Source: an uncultured Succinatimonas sp. (GTDB taxonomy: Bacteria; Pseudomonadota; Gammaproteobacteria; Enterobacterales; Succinivibrionaceae). Taken from it: a stretch of 64,000 nt of DNA. Numbering within the stretch: position 1 is the first letter of the stretch; every line of letters begins with the position of its first letter. The notes under the pieces were generated by a model. That model was not told the DNA's origin and did not search any database. It saw only the letters and a list, made by a program, of their open reading frames with translations. Below are positions 1 to 8,276 of the stretch, in pieces. Both the position numbers and the translations under genes were made by a program. The stretch spans positions 1 through 64,000 of the forward strand of contig ONFP01000001.1 of the NCBI GenBank assembly GCA_900317105.1, in the 5' to 3' direction.

Positions 1-18
1 TTAATATCAGATTTAAGT

Positions 19-94
19 GCTGATATGGCTCAGTTGGTAGAGCGCACCCTTGGTAAGGGTGAGGTCCCGAGTTCGATTCTCGGTATCAGCACCA
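19..94 (+). tRNA. tRNA-Thr (anticodon GGU)
   Basis: The cloverleaf can be drawn by eye. The 7-bp acceptor arms GCTGATA and TATCAGC close it, the D arm is GCTC/GAGC, the anticodon stem is CACCC/GGGTG with loop TTGGTAA, and the T arm is CCGAG/CTCGG with loop TTCGATT. The anticodon GGT reads the threonine codons ACC and ACU. The 3' CCA is encoded, as is usual in gammaproteobacteria. A short hairpin with a T-run follows, so this is probably the last gene of its transcript. Confidence 0.97.
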
Positions 95-111
95 TCTCCC
101 TTAAGAGAATT

Positions 112-138
112 GCTTCTGAGATTTTAGAAGCTTTTTTT
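112..138 (+). terminator. Rho-independent terminator after tRNA-Thr
   Basis: Arms GCTTCT and AGAAGC (112-117 and 126-131) are separated by an 8-nt loop and followed by seven T residues. The position 18 bp after the tRNA fits termination of the tRNA transcript. Confidence 0.8.
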
Positions 139-475
139 GTTTCTGTACCTCCATTTTTTTTTCTAATTATTCGATCCAGTCTACTTATTCATATTTATTT
201 ATCCTAAATTATATTATTTTAATATTTAATTAATAGTGAAATTTATTTGTGTTTAAGGAGCCATATACTAAACTTTTAAATATAACAGTTATATCTAAAA
301 ATATAACTATTTCTAACTAAATCAATAAATTAACGTTAACGGATTGATAATAATCTAAATGAATATATAAATATCTTCTTAATTCTCTTTGTAATTATAT
401 CGAGATAATATGGCACTTTTTCACACGTATTATTTGTGTTTTAGTGTCCATTCATGCTCTAAGGCGGTAAGTAAG
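139..475. other. AT-rich intergenic region without a gene
   Basis: This stretch is very AT-rich with stop codons in every frame and no recognisable RNA. A 10-bp palindrome TTAACGTTAA lies at 330-339. The region probably carries the promoter of the small gene that follows, but I cannot assign one -35/-10 pair with confidence. Confidence 0.5.
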
Positions 476-826
476 ATGCCCTTCAATACTGATCTTTTTG
501 AAAACGTTCATGCTTCAAAGGAAGCTTCACAGACTAAAGTAGATCCTTCTGAGAATACAAATGTATCAAAGGCCACAGTTGCTACTGAAGGATTAAATGC
601 TTCTATGAATGAAATCCCAAAGTCTGAAGGCAAGAAGAGTTCTGGTCGTCCAGGAAGACCAAGAACAGGAAAGATGGAAAGAGTAATGTGTTACTTCCCC
701 AAAGAACTATTGGAGGATATGAATCATTTTTCTGAAAAGGAAATGATTAGCCGTAATTCCTTTATTATTACCTGTATTCTGAAGCATATCAGAGTGCTGA
801 AGAAGGAAGAACGTGAAGAAGAGTAG
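476..826 (+). CDS. Small protein with a ribbon-helix-helix-like C-terminus
   Basis: Function unknown. The 116-residue product has a polar, probably disordered N-terminal half rich in Ser, Thr, Glu and Asn, then a basic GRPGRPRTGKMERV linker. The last about 50 residues (strand VMCYFPKELLED, then two predicted helices) look like a MetJ/Arc or CopG-type ribbon-helix-helix DNA-binding domain. An in-frame ATG at 410 would add 22 residues (MALFHTYYLCFSVHSCSKAVSK) that do not resemble the rest, so I prefer the ATG at 476; neither has a strong ribosome-binding site. The gene stands alone between a tRNA and a convergent operon and ends at a strong hairpin. It could be a repressor or an accessory DNA-binding protein. 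No toxin-like partner is visible next to it, which argues against a standard antitoxin. Confidence 0.6.
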   Translation: MPFNTDLFENVHASKEASQTKVDPSENTNVSKATVATEGLNASMNEIPKSEGKKSSGRPGRPRTGKMERVMCYFPKELLEDMNHFSEKEMISRNSFIITCILKHIRVLKKEEREEE

Positions 827-850
827 GGCTGTTTCTTTGTTTTATCAACA

Positions 851-887
851 TAAAGCCAGCTTTTGGTATGCTGGCTTTAATTCTTTT
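851..887 (+). terminator. Terminator between convergent genes
   Basis: A perfect 10-bp stem TAAAGCCAGC / GCTGGCTTTA (851-860 and 870-879) with a 9-nt loop is followed by ATTCTTTTTG. It ends the gene at 476-826 and may also serve the convergent hydrolase gene that stops at 897. Confidence 0.85.
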
Positions 888-896
888 TGTGGTCCT

Positions 897-1751
897 TTAT
901 TTAAAAGCCTTTTTATCTCCTTCGTAAGGGATCCACACATTATTTTCGTATTGATGTAATTTTACAAAGTCATGCATGTTTTTTCTTGAAACTGTACAGT
1001 GATTGATTGCATCCATATGAACAGTAATGATTTTGCTTTTTGGCATCTTCATAACCATTTTCTTAACATCTTCGGTTCCCATAATAATGCTTTCGTTATA
1101 ATCGAGTACCTTTGCATATCCTGTATTCATTACAATAAGTTCAGGCTGATATTTTGTTAAAGCCAGGTCAACAAGTCCTGTCCAGATGGTATCTCCTAGA
1201 ATAAAGGTAGTTTTCTCGTTCTTTTTTGTGAATACAATTCCCATTGTATTCATCATTGCTTCCTTGTAGATAGGATCAGAGAAGAGCTCGACAGGTCCGT
1301 GCATACCTTCGATATGATTCAGTGTAACTCCTTTGAATTCAAGATCTGATGAAAGAATTCTGACATCCTTAAATCCCTGTTTTTTTATAATGGATGCGTC
1401 TGTGTCGTTCTGAACAATAATAGGCATAGATTTGTCAATTATTTTTACAGCAAAATCATCCCAGTGATCAAGGTGAGTATGAGATACAACAACCGCATCC
1501 ACATCCTTTAGAATATTCTCTGGTGACTCAGGAAGATCTAAAATTGGATTTCGAATTTCGCTGTTGAAAGTTCCTGCAAATCCCTCATAGTAACCTTTCT
1601 CCGCAAGCATTGGATCGATTAGAAAGGTTACATCGTTATAGCTTAGCTTTCCGGTTGCATTTCGAATATGCTGATAGCTGACTTCAGCATGAGCTACTCC
1701 CAAACATAGAACAGCCGATATAGTGATTCCTGAAATTATTTTTTTAAACAT
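897..1751 (-). CDS. Exported metallo-beta-lactamase-fold hydrolase (UlaG-like)
   Basis: The 284-residue protein begins with a Sec signal peptide (basic MFKK, hydrophobic ISGITISAVLCLGVA, probable cleavage after AHA at about residue 22), so it should act in the periplasm. The mature part is a metallo-beta-lactamase fold. It carries the metal-binding motif HTHLDHWD at residues 91-98, a HIEG.HG segment near 145, FILGDT near 183 and a late histidine in VHMDAINH. The spacing resembles the UlaG/YtnP-like MBL group rather than true beta-lactamases. The substrate cannot be told. It starts 2 bp after the MarR gene, so the two form one operon, and the regulator probably controls it in response to a small molecule. 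Confidence 0.8.
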   Translation of the reverse strand: MFKKIISGITISAVLCLGVAHAEVSYQHIRNATGKLSYNDVTFLIDPMLAEKGYYEGFAGTFNSEIRNPILDLPESPENILKDVDAVVVSHTHLDHWDDFAVKIIDKSMPIIVQNDTDASIIKKQGFKDVRILSSDLEFKGVTLNHIEGMHGPVELFSDPIYKEAMMNTMGIVFTKKNEKTTFILGDTIWTGLVDLALTKYQPELIVMNTGYAKVLDYNESIIMGTEDVKKMVMKMPKSKIITVHMDAINHCTVSRKNMHDFVKLHQYENNVWIPYEGDKKAFK

Positions 1752-1753
1752 AT

Positions 1754-2221
1754 TTACTCCTTTAAAGGTGAATTGAAAAATCTTTCATAGCTATTACAGA
1801 GTTTTTCAAGACTGCTTTGGAACTGCTCGTATTCAGTGTCTGTAAAATCCTTAAAACCAATATTTATGATTTTGGATACGACATTGTCGAAATCCTTTTT
1901 AGCCTTTAGTCCTTTTTCTGTTAAGACAACAATAACCTGTCTTCTGTCTTTTGGATTTGATTTTCTTTCAATCATTCCGTTCTTTGAAAGGTTATTCAGC
2001 AGTACTGTAACTGTATTAGGGGCCAGTCCGGTTTCATTGGCAATTTCTAAACAGGTGAGTTCGTTATTTTTCCATAAAGCCTGAAGTATATAACTCTGTT
2101 CGCAGGTAAAATCTGTACAGCCTATTTCGTTCAGGATCTGATTAAAGATCCTGATATTGAACTGCTTTATTTTTGTAATGTATTTGTTGCAGTTATATTC
2201 GTGATTCTCTTTATATTCCAT
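1754..2221 (-). CDS. MarR-family transcriptional regulator
   Basis: This is a winged-helix regulator of about 155 residues. A dimerisation helix is followed by the helix-turn-helix (LTCLEIANETGLAPNTVTVL) and the wing with its typical SNPKDRRQ turn, then LTEKG and a C-terminal dimerisation helix. A longer reading from 2293 would add 24 very hydrophobic residues (MIITFIIFLYR...) and would run through the two palindromes upstream. The start at 2221 (MEYKENHE) gives a normal MarR length and leaves the palindromes in the promoter. It is co-transcribed with the exported hydrolase downstream. Autorepression released by a ligand is the usual mode of this family and is inferred here. Confidence 0.88.
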   Translation of the reverse strand: MEYKENHEYNCNKYITKIKQFNIRIFNQILNEIGCTDFTCEQSYILQALWKNNELTCLEIANETGLAPNTVTVLLNNLSKNGMIERKSNPKDRRQVIVVLTEKGLKAKKDFDNVVSKIINIGFKDFTDTEYEQFQSSLEKLCNSYERFFNSPLKE

Positions 2222-2244
2222 TTTGTTAGCTTTAAAATAAATAA

Positions 2245-2271
2245 TTCTAATTAGAAATATTCTATATAGAA
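2245..2271 (-). promoter_or_regulatory. Double palindrome, probable MarR operator
   Basis: Two perfect 12-bp palindromes, TTCTAATTAGAA (2245-2256) and TTCTATATAGAA (2260-2271), lie 24-50 bp upstream of the MarR start with centres 15 bp apart. They share the half-site TTCTA. MarR dimers typically bind such short AT-rich palindromes over their own promoter. The operator role is inferred from position and symmetry. Confidence 0.7.
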
Positions 2272-2474
2272 ATATTATAAATGTGATAATCAAATAGTCA
2301 ACAACAAAATGTAATTAAAAAATAATAAAATACATATACTGAGAAAAAGAGGAATGCCTGTTAAAGGCTGGTAAATTAGCGGGAGGGAGGATGAATAAAT
2401 TTTGAAAAAGAAACTCAGTAAGTCAGATTTCAGTCTTGAGTATAAGGTTTCTGGAGCTTACTGAATCCTATGTT

Positions 2475-3089
2475 TTATCTTCGCTGAAATTCTTCTCGGT
2501 TCTGAATAGAAGCTTTATCTCCTTTCTTCAGAATAATACATAAGGCTCCGGTGCCTCCCTTCCAGGCAGGAGCAGAGTGAAAAGCCTGTACATCCGGTAT
2601 CTGTTTTAGCCAGTGAGCAACGTGGCTTTTCATTAGCGCCTTTGGATTCGATCTCTCACCTTTGCCATGAATGATTAGAATATTTCTGAATTCATGTCTC
2701 TTTGCAAAAGCAATAAAATTCATTACTTCCTGATAGGCCTGCTCAATGGTTTTTCCATGTAAATCGATGTGATCCGCTTCGGTATACTCGCCATGTCTCA
2801 GTTTCTGCATCACATAAGGCTGAATTCCTGGTTTTCTGTACTCAAGCACATCATTTGGCTGAACCATGTGAACAAAACCGGAAGAGGCTGAATCAGTAAC
2901 ATCTTCACTCTTTCTGGTTGCTGCTTCCTGTCTAATCTTGGCTAAATCTTTTTCCATTACTTCAGAGGTCTTTTCGATTTTATCCTGAACAATAGGCTTG
3001 ATGTCACCTTCGATCAGATCTGAGAATGACTCTGATGCAAGATCTTTTTCTTCTGATAATAGTTTTAGGAAGTTGTCTTTGTTACTCAT
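2475..3089 (-). CDS. smrA: Smr-domain protein, SmrA-like
   Basis: The 204-residue protein has a polar N-terminal extension (residues 1-70), the conserved linker VLEYRKPGIQPYVMQKLRHG (about 81-100) and a C-terminal Smr domain. The domain shows the IDLHG motif near 108-112, IIHGKG near 139 and the final GGTGALCIILKK strand. This layout matches E. coli SmrA (YdaL) rather than the Smr domain attached to MutS2. Smr domains are associated with endonuclease activity on nucleic acids, and relatives such as SmrB act on colliding ribosomes; the role of SmrA is less settled. It lies 92 bp downstream of the CobD-like gene on the same strand and may share its transcript. Confidence 0.85.
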   Translation of the reverse strand: MSNKDNFLKLLSEEKDLASESFSDLIEGDIKPIVQDKIEKTSEVMEKDLAKIRQEAATRKSEDVTDSASSGFVHMVQPNDVLEYRKPGIQPYVMQKLRHGEYTEADHIDLHGKTIEQAYQEVMNFIAFAKRHEFRNILIIHGKGERSNPKALMKSHVAHWLKQIPDVQAFHSAPAWKGGTGALCIILKKGDKASIQNREEFQRR

Positions 3090-3181
3090 GTGATTTCCAC
3101 AAATAAACAGTTACTGCAGCCTGGTTCAGAAAGCTGCTGAAATAATTGTTATTAGTTTCTCTGCAAAAACAGATTACTTGT

Positions 3182-4180
3182 TTAAAAGGTGTAAAGAAAT
3201 ATATGCATGATTACGCATACGCAGACGAACAAGATACCACAAAAACGCAGTTTATTATAGAGTTTGAGTGGGCTTGTAATCTCAGGTTCGTTCTCGCCGC
3301 CAAGTTTAGGCAGTCTAACCAGTTCTCCCTCGTAATATCTTGGGCCGCCAAGTGAAATATTGGCAAAGCTGCCAAGCATATCCATAACAGCACAGGATGA
3401 GGTGTTAACAAAGGTGTTGAAATGAGATTTGAGATTAGAGATGACTCTTTTGATGGAGAAAGAGAACATCATCATAAAGAACAGGCAGATTACAGCAGGT
3501 ATCATCATAATCTGCTCGATTTTATGAACAAAGATACCAAAATTCTCGTTTCTCTTTTCCTTTAATGAAAAAGAACGGTTCATTACTGCAACCAGCTGCA
3601 TGATAACAGCTCCCTCAAGTCCAAGCAGAATATACCAGACCAGAATACAGAACCAGTTGGCAAACATGGACAGGCTGGTGGCTTCTGCCATAGCTTTGTT
3701 GATTCCCATTTCTGAGAGTTTGCTGCAGTCTCTGAGCATGATCTTCTGAAGAGCTTTTCTTGCCTCGTCCTTGTTCTGTTCCTCAAGAGAATGCTTAACC
3801 TTCAGGGTAGTTAACAGAATAGGTTTAGATTCAAGCAGGAATGGCAGAATCAGAAGAGAAACAATAAGGTCGTGGTTGACGACAAACTTCAGGAAGAAAA
3901 CAATCAGAAGAGCAACTACGATAATGAAGAAAGGTAAAAAGATACTTGAGAAAACACTCTGTGCTTCGGAGTTTTCTTCCTTGTTTACCTTTCTTGAAAG
4001 GCTTTCAAAAAATGGCCTTAAGCTTGAAATTCTTAAGGTCGGACCTATTGGCAGAATTATCTCTAAAAGCATGGCTGTAAGCAGGGTTATAGCCGGATAC
4101 TCCAGTATTGAGAAGAATGTGCTTAAAACATCCAGAAAGGATGCTTCCTTTGCAGCATTGATAATCTGCTCAACGGGCAT
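3182..4180 (-). CDS. CobD/CbiB-family membrane protein
   Basis: The 332-residue protein has about five hydrophobic membrane segments, including ones near residues 22-45, 78-120, 172-195, 225-245 and 312-330. The stretch ARKALQKIMLRDCSKLSEMG (about 141-160), the later MNRSFSLKEKRNENFG and the late LGGPRYYEGELV are the recognisable core of the CobD/CbiB family, whose characterised members make adenosylcobinamide phosphate in cobalamin synthesis. No other cob/cbi gene is present here. A similar family member lies next to mtnN in vibrios, so this is probably the divergent stand-alone type of uncertain function. It starts 8 bp after mtnN and is clearly in its operon. Confidence 0.75.
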   Translation of the reverse strand: MPVEQIINAAKEASFLDVLSTFFSILEYPAITLLTAMLLEIILPIGPTLRISSLRPFFESLSRKVNKEENSEAQSVFSSIFLPFFIIVVALLIVFFLKFVVNHDLIVSLLILPFLLESKPILLTTLKVKHSLEEQNKDEARKALQKIMLRDCSKLSEMGINKAMAEATSLSMFANWFCILVWYILLGLEGAVIMQLVAVMNRSFSLKEKRNENFGIFVHKIEQIMMIPAVICLFFMMMFSFSIKRVISNLKSHFNTFVNTSSCAVMDMLGSFANISLGGPRYYEGELVRLPKLGGENEPEITSPLKLYNKLRFCGILFVCVCVIMHIFLYTF

Positions 4181-4188
4181 AAAGCCTC

Positions 4189-4890
4189 CTACAGCATTTT
4201 GATCATGGCCAGTACTAATCTGGCGCTGTTCTCTGATGCTGATTTAACATTAAAATCGTAGGTTCCTGTTTCTTTTTCATCAGCTGTATCTGATACTGAG
4301 CGGATAATGATGAAAGGCACCTTGAAACTTGATGCAATATGAGCAATAGGAGCTCCTTCGCATTCAGTTACCATTGCCTGAGGGAACTTGGTCAGAATTT
4401 CTGCTTTCTGCTCTGGAGTGTTGATGAACTGATCACCAGAAATAATCAGACCCTTTTTGATATGATCCTTCAGATTTGGAATAGTTGAGGCTGCAATATC
4501 TGCCTTTGCAATCAGCTCAGGGCTGGCATTGAAGACCGGCTCTTCACTAGGCATCTGGCCCAGTTTGTATCCAAAAGGAGTGAAATCTGCATCGTGATAT
4601 AAAACGCTGGTTGAGAACACTATATCGTTTAGATTGAGTTCCTTTGACATGGAGCCGGCAATACCAGAGTTAATAACGTATCCGACGTTAAAGGTGGAAA
4701 TCAGAAGTGCTGTATCTGCAGCAGCTTTTGCCTTGCCGATACCTGAACGGGAAACTACAACTTCTTTTCCGTCTTCTGTTTCGCCTTCATAAAACTTAAA
4801 TGGACCGATTTCTTTGGTGGTGTATTTTGCAAGTTTAGATAAGAGATAATCTGTCTCTTCATCCATCGCACAGATAATACCAATCTTCAT
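4189..4890 (-). CDS. mtnN: 5'-methylthioadenosine/S-adenosylhomocysteine nucleosidase
   Basis: The 233-residue enzyme hydrolyses methylthioadenosine and S-adenosylhomocysteine to adenine and the thioribose derivative, recycling waste from SAM reactions and feeding autoinducer-2 synthesis. The length is that of E. coli MtnN (232). Seen are the N-terminal MKIGIICAMDEE with the catalytic-region glutamate, the GIAGS loop, the substrate-binding TECEGAPIAHIA segment (about 174-185), and SVSDTADE with the catalytic aspartate near residue 200. It heads the operon mtnN-cobD-like-smrA. Its promoter should lie in the 540-bp gap shared with the divergent glgC. Confidence 0.96.
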   Translation of the reverse strand: MKIGIICAMDEETDYLLSKLAKYTTKEIGPFKFYEGETEDGKEVVVSRSGIGKAKAAADTALLISTFNVGYVINSGIAGSMSKELNLNDIVFSTSVLYHDADFTPFGYKLGQMPSEEPVFNASPELIAKADIAASTIPNLKDHIKKGLIISGDQFINTPEQKAEILTKFPQAMVTECEGAPIAHIASSFKVPFIIIRSVSDTADEKETGTYDFNVKSASENSARLVLAMIKML

Positions 4891-5434
4891 AAATAATTGC
4901 GGAATTTCTCTACTGAGTAATTCCAGCCTCCGTTAAAAAGGTTAAGTATTAAGAATGTCTATATTTGCATGACATTCAGCTTTTCTATGATGCTACAGTT
5001 CCCATGTGTAATATATATGAAACTGCACTTTTATGGCTCAATTCTATCAGTTCTTGGCTGATTTGTCTTTTTATTAGATGAGATTAACACTTTTTGTGTT
5101 GATTTCTCATCTGCCAGGATTATTATAATGCAAAGATAATTATTTAATTTTAAAAATAAAAATCTTCTTTATTTGATATTAATAATCTAATAATGATTCA
5201 GAAATCAAATCTGCTTTTACCAGAGTAATGTGAATCCTCTCAATACAATATCCGGATAAGTGGTAGAAATCATACTAAAAAAATTCAAATATATTATATA
5301 GATATTATTATTTCAGACGAGATCTCAAAAAAATACTTCGAATCTTCAAAAAAACATACAGAAGACTAAAATTGAGTATAGAAAACTATATACAAATTAT
5401 GTGTGACACAAATATCTTTTTTTAGGGGACAAAA
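4891..5434. other. Divergent mtnN/glgC intergenic region with a hairpin
   Basis: This AT-rich 544-bp region has no plausible reading frame. It must hold promoters for mtnN (minus) and glgC (plus). A stable hairpin lies at 5077-5111: GATGAGA and TCTCATC form the outer arms and AACAC and GTGTT the inner arms around a T5 loop. No T-run follows on either strand, so it is not a normal terminator. A clear ribosome-binding site, AGGGGAC, lies just before glgC. Confidence 0.55.
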
Positions 5435-6757
5435 ATGCAAAATGCTCGTGAAGTCGTCAGGCAGACGATGGCTTTGGTTTTGGCTGGTGGTAGAGGAAGC
5501 AGACTGAAGGCTTTAACTGATACCAGAGCAAAACCTTCTGTTTATTTCGGCGGTAAATTCAGAATCATTGATTTCGCTTTATCAAACTGCGTAAACTCAG
5601 GTATCACCGGAATCGGTGTTGTTACACAGTACAAGTCACACAGTTTACTACGTCACCTTCAGGCAGGCTGGTCTTTCTTCAGAAACCAGATGAATGAGTA
5701 CATTGACTTCTTACCTGCCTCTCAGCGTCTTGATGAGGAACACTGGTATCAGGGTACCGCTGATGCTATTTTCCAGAACGTTGATATTATCAAGGACCAC
5801 AAACCAAAGTATGTTCTGATTCTTGCCGGTGATCATATCTATAAGATGGACTACTCACTGCTGATTATGGACCATATCAGAATGGGCAGCCCTCTGACTG
5901 TTGCTTGTATCCCAGTTCCTCGTGATCAGGCAAAGGCTTTCGGTGTTATGAATGTTGACAGTAACAATCTGGTTACCGAATTCGTTGAGAAGCCTGAGAA
6001 TCCTCCTGCAATGCCAACCAATCCATACATGAGTCTTGCTTCGATGGGTATTTACGTATTCGATGCAGAGTTCCTGTATGAGGTTCTTGCCAAGGATGCT
6101 GCTACCAAGGGTTCACACCGTGATTTCGGTATGGATATTATTCCTCAGCTGGTTGCTCAGCATAAGGTTCATGCTCATGACTTCTCCAAGTCATGCATCC
6201 GTAACAGTGGCAACAAGGACATTGTTTACTGGAGAGACGTTGGTACCATTGACGCCTATTGGGAAGCAAACATGGATATTGCATCCATTGAGCCTCAGCT
6301 GGATATTTATGATTTCAACTGGCCTATCTGGACCAACCAGATTCAGCTGCCTCCAGCAAAGCTTGTTCAGGATATCAGCGGCGCATCAACCATCTTCAGA
6401 AATTCTGTAGCTTCTGCAGGATGTATTATTTCTGGTTCTTCAATCAACCAGACCCTGCTGTTCAACTCTTGCCGAGTTCATTCTAACTGCTTCATTTCCG
6501 AATCTGTGATTATGCCATTCTGTATTATTCACCGTGCCTGCCGTCTGACCAAGGTGGTTATGGACCGTGGCTGTGAATTACCTCGTGGCATGATTATCGG
6601 TGAAGATGCAGCATTAGATGCTAAACGCTTCTATCGTTCTGAAGGCGGTGTAACACTGGTTACTCGTGCAATGCTTAATAAGCTTCGTCAGACTGAACCA
6701 GAGCTGTTTGAGGACTTTGACAACTATAAGGCACCTGTAGCAATGCCTTCATACTAA
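5435..6757 (+). CDS. glgC: Glucose-1-phosphate adenylyltransferase
   Basis: The 440-residue enzyme makes ADP-glucose from ATP and glucose 1-phosphate, the committed step of bacterial glycogen synthesis. The nucleotide-binding motif LAGGRGSRLKALT (about 16-28), the AKPSVYFGGKFRIIDF segment with the fructose-bisphosphate-site lysine, the WYQGTADAI motif near 107 and the FVEKP substrate loop near 188 are all present. The C-terminal part has the left-handed beta-helix expected for the regulatory domain. Length and motifs match E. coli GlgC (431). No other glg gene lies within the window; dgt follows after 15 bp. Allosteric activation by fructose bisphosphate is expected from the family. Confidence 0.97.
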   Translation: MQNAREVVRQTMALVLAGGRGSRLKALTDTRAKPSVYFGGKFRIIDFALSNCVNSGITGIGVVTQYKSHSLLRHLQAGWSFFRNQMNEYIDFLPASQRLDEEHWYQGTADAIFQNVDIIKDHKPKYVLILAGDHIYKMDYSLLIMDHIRMGSPLTVACIPVPRDQAKAFGVMNVDSNNLVTEFVEKPENPPAMPTNPYMSLASMGIYVFDAEFLYEVLAKDAATKGSHRDFGMDIIPQLVAQHKVHAHDFSKSCIRNSGNKDIVYWRDVGTIDAYWEANMDIASIEPQLDIYDFNWPIWTNQIQLPPAKLVQDISGASTIFRNSVASAGCIISGSSINQTLLFNSCRVHSNCFISESVIMPFCIIHRACRLTKVVMDRGCELPRGMIIGEDAALDAKRFYRSEGGVTLVTRAMLNKLRQTEPELFEDFDNYKAPVAMPSY

Positions 6758-6772
6758 TCTTTATATTAGTTT

Positions 6773-8206
6773 ATGAATATAAATGAAATAACAGATCGTC
6801 TCTTTTGTGCTAAACGCCAAAGGGGCGATTTTTTTTCCGAGGGGCCAATGCTAAGAGAGCTGTCCTCTCTTGATTTTGCTCCTTTTGGAGTAGAACAGGA
6901 CCGTCTAAAAATCGCTATGTGCGCACCTTTAAGACGTCTGCAGCAGAAAACCCAGGTGTTCCCTCTGGATGTAAAGGCGGCTTCAAGAAACCGTCTGACT
7001 CACTCACTTGAAGTTGCCGAGTATACCCGTCTTATTGCCTATGAACTCGTAAATCAGGTGAAGGACGTTAATCTTCTGCAGATCTTAAGTCCTATTGTCA
7101 GCTGTCTCCACAATGCAGCTATTCTTCATGATATTGGTAATCCTCCTTTCGGGCATTTTGGAGAGTCTCTTATCAGAGAATGGCTGAAAAAGACTGTTAA
7201 CAGCGAGCATGTAAAATCAGAGATTACCGATTTTGAGAAGGATGATCTGCTGACCTTCAATGGCAATGCTCAGGGGCTGCGACTGGTTCACTCAATTCAG
7301 AAGCTGAATCTTACCTTAGGTCAGTATGCATCTGTAATTAAGGTCCCTTATACCATTAAGGAGCTTCTTCTGGGTAAAGGAAAGGGCGAATCCGGTAATG
7401 GAATTCAGGGGGATTTCTATTCCTGGTCATACTCTAATGCCGGAGTATTCCTTTCGGAGAAACATCTGTTAGACGCAATCCGTGAAGGCTGTGGTCGCGA
7501 TACCAGACATCCTTTTGCGACCATCATTGAATACTCGGATGATCTTGCTTATGTTCTGGCAGATCTTGAGGATGCATTTGACAGAAACATGGTTAATAAA
7601 CACATGGTCATTCGATTATGTGAACGTATTTCCGAGTATCCTGAGCTTAGTGAGCTTCAGACTCATCTGGATCCAGAAAAAATCAGATCCCTGTTTAAAC
7701 AGGGCAAAATAGAGGCTCTGTTCTATTTAAGAGAAGTTATCTCGTATTTCTATATCAGAGATTTCTGCGCAGCCATAGCCAATAATCTTGAGCAATTCTT
7801 AAATACCGGCGAACCAGATTTCTCTTTTGGTGATTATCCGGGAATTACTGCTCTCAAAATGCTGAAGGACTTTGAGTACACTGCTGTATATAATCATTTT
7901 GAAGTGCAGACTCTTGATCTGTCTGGAGCCAGCTATATACGAGGCCTTTTCAGCGCCTACGAGACTCTGTTAACCCAGTCTCCAGAGGATTTTGCCAAGG
8001 AGCTTGTTGCTGCAGGAGGAGAACCTTTCTGCATGAGAATTGCTTCAAGAATCTCACGCAGACACAAGATAGCCTATACCGAGGCCTGTCAGGAGAATAG
8101 CTTCAGTGAGATGTATCTGCGTATAAGATTGCTTGTGGACTATATCTCCGGAATGACGGATACTTTTGCCGCTTCAGAGTATCGTGTATTAAATGGCATT
8201 CACTAA
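6773..8206 (+). CDS. dgt: Deoxyguanosinetriphosphate triphosphohydrolase
   Basis: The 477-residue HD-domain enzyme cleaves dGTP to deoxyguanosine and triphosphate and helps control dNTP pools. The metal ligands are visible as SRNRLTHSLEV (H77) and LHDIGNPPFGHFGE (HD at 119-120), and a later EYSDDLAYVLADLEDAFD segment carries the last aspartate. The size and the HDIGNPPFGHFGE form match the E. coli Dgt type rather than the shorter dGTPase-like group. It follows glgC by 15 bp with no clear ribosome-binding site. A short inverted repeat (ACTAAT/ATTAGT, about 6754-6771) sits right in front of the ATG, which could limit translation. Confidence 0.93.
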   Translation: MNINEITDRLFCAKRQRGDFFSEGPMLRELSSLDFAPFGVEQDRLKIAMCAPLRRLQQKTQVFPLDVKAASRNRLTHSLEVAEYTRLIAYELVNQVKDVNLLQILSPIVSCLHNAAILHDIGNPPFGHFGESLIREWLKKTVNSEHVKSEITDFEKDDLLTFNGNAQGLRLVHSIQKLNLTLGQYASVIKVPYTIKELLLGKGKGESGNGIQGDFYSWSYSNAGVFLSEKHLLDAIREGCGRDTRHPFATIIEYSDDLAYVLADLEDAFDRNMVNKHMVIRLCERISEYPELSELQTHLDPEKIRSLFKQGKIEALFYLREVISYFYIRDFCAAIANNLEQFLNTGEPDFSFGDYPGITALKMLKDFEYTAVYNHFEVQTLDLSGASYIRGLFSAYETLLTQSPEDFAKELVAAGGEPFCMRIASRISRRHKIAYTEACQENSFSEMYLRIRLLVDYISGMTDTFAASEYRVLNGIH

Positions 8207-8276
8207 ATGCATTTCAATGCGGATTTTGCTAGAATATAGCCAAAATTTTTAGCGAGTTATAAAAACAAAAAATAAA

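Noticed and set aside
25..207. 60-residue frame overlapping the tRNA
   Set aside because: It reads through the tRNA-Thr and its terminator, so it is not a gene.
3771..4202. 143-residue frame opposite the CobD-like gene
   Set aside because: It is antisense to a well-supported membrane protein, lacks a ribosome-binding site and has no protein-like pattern.
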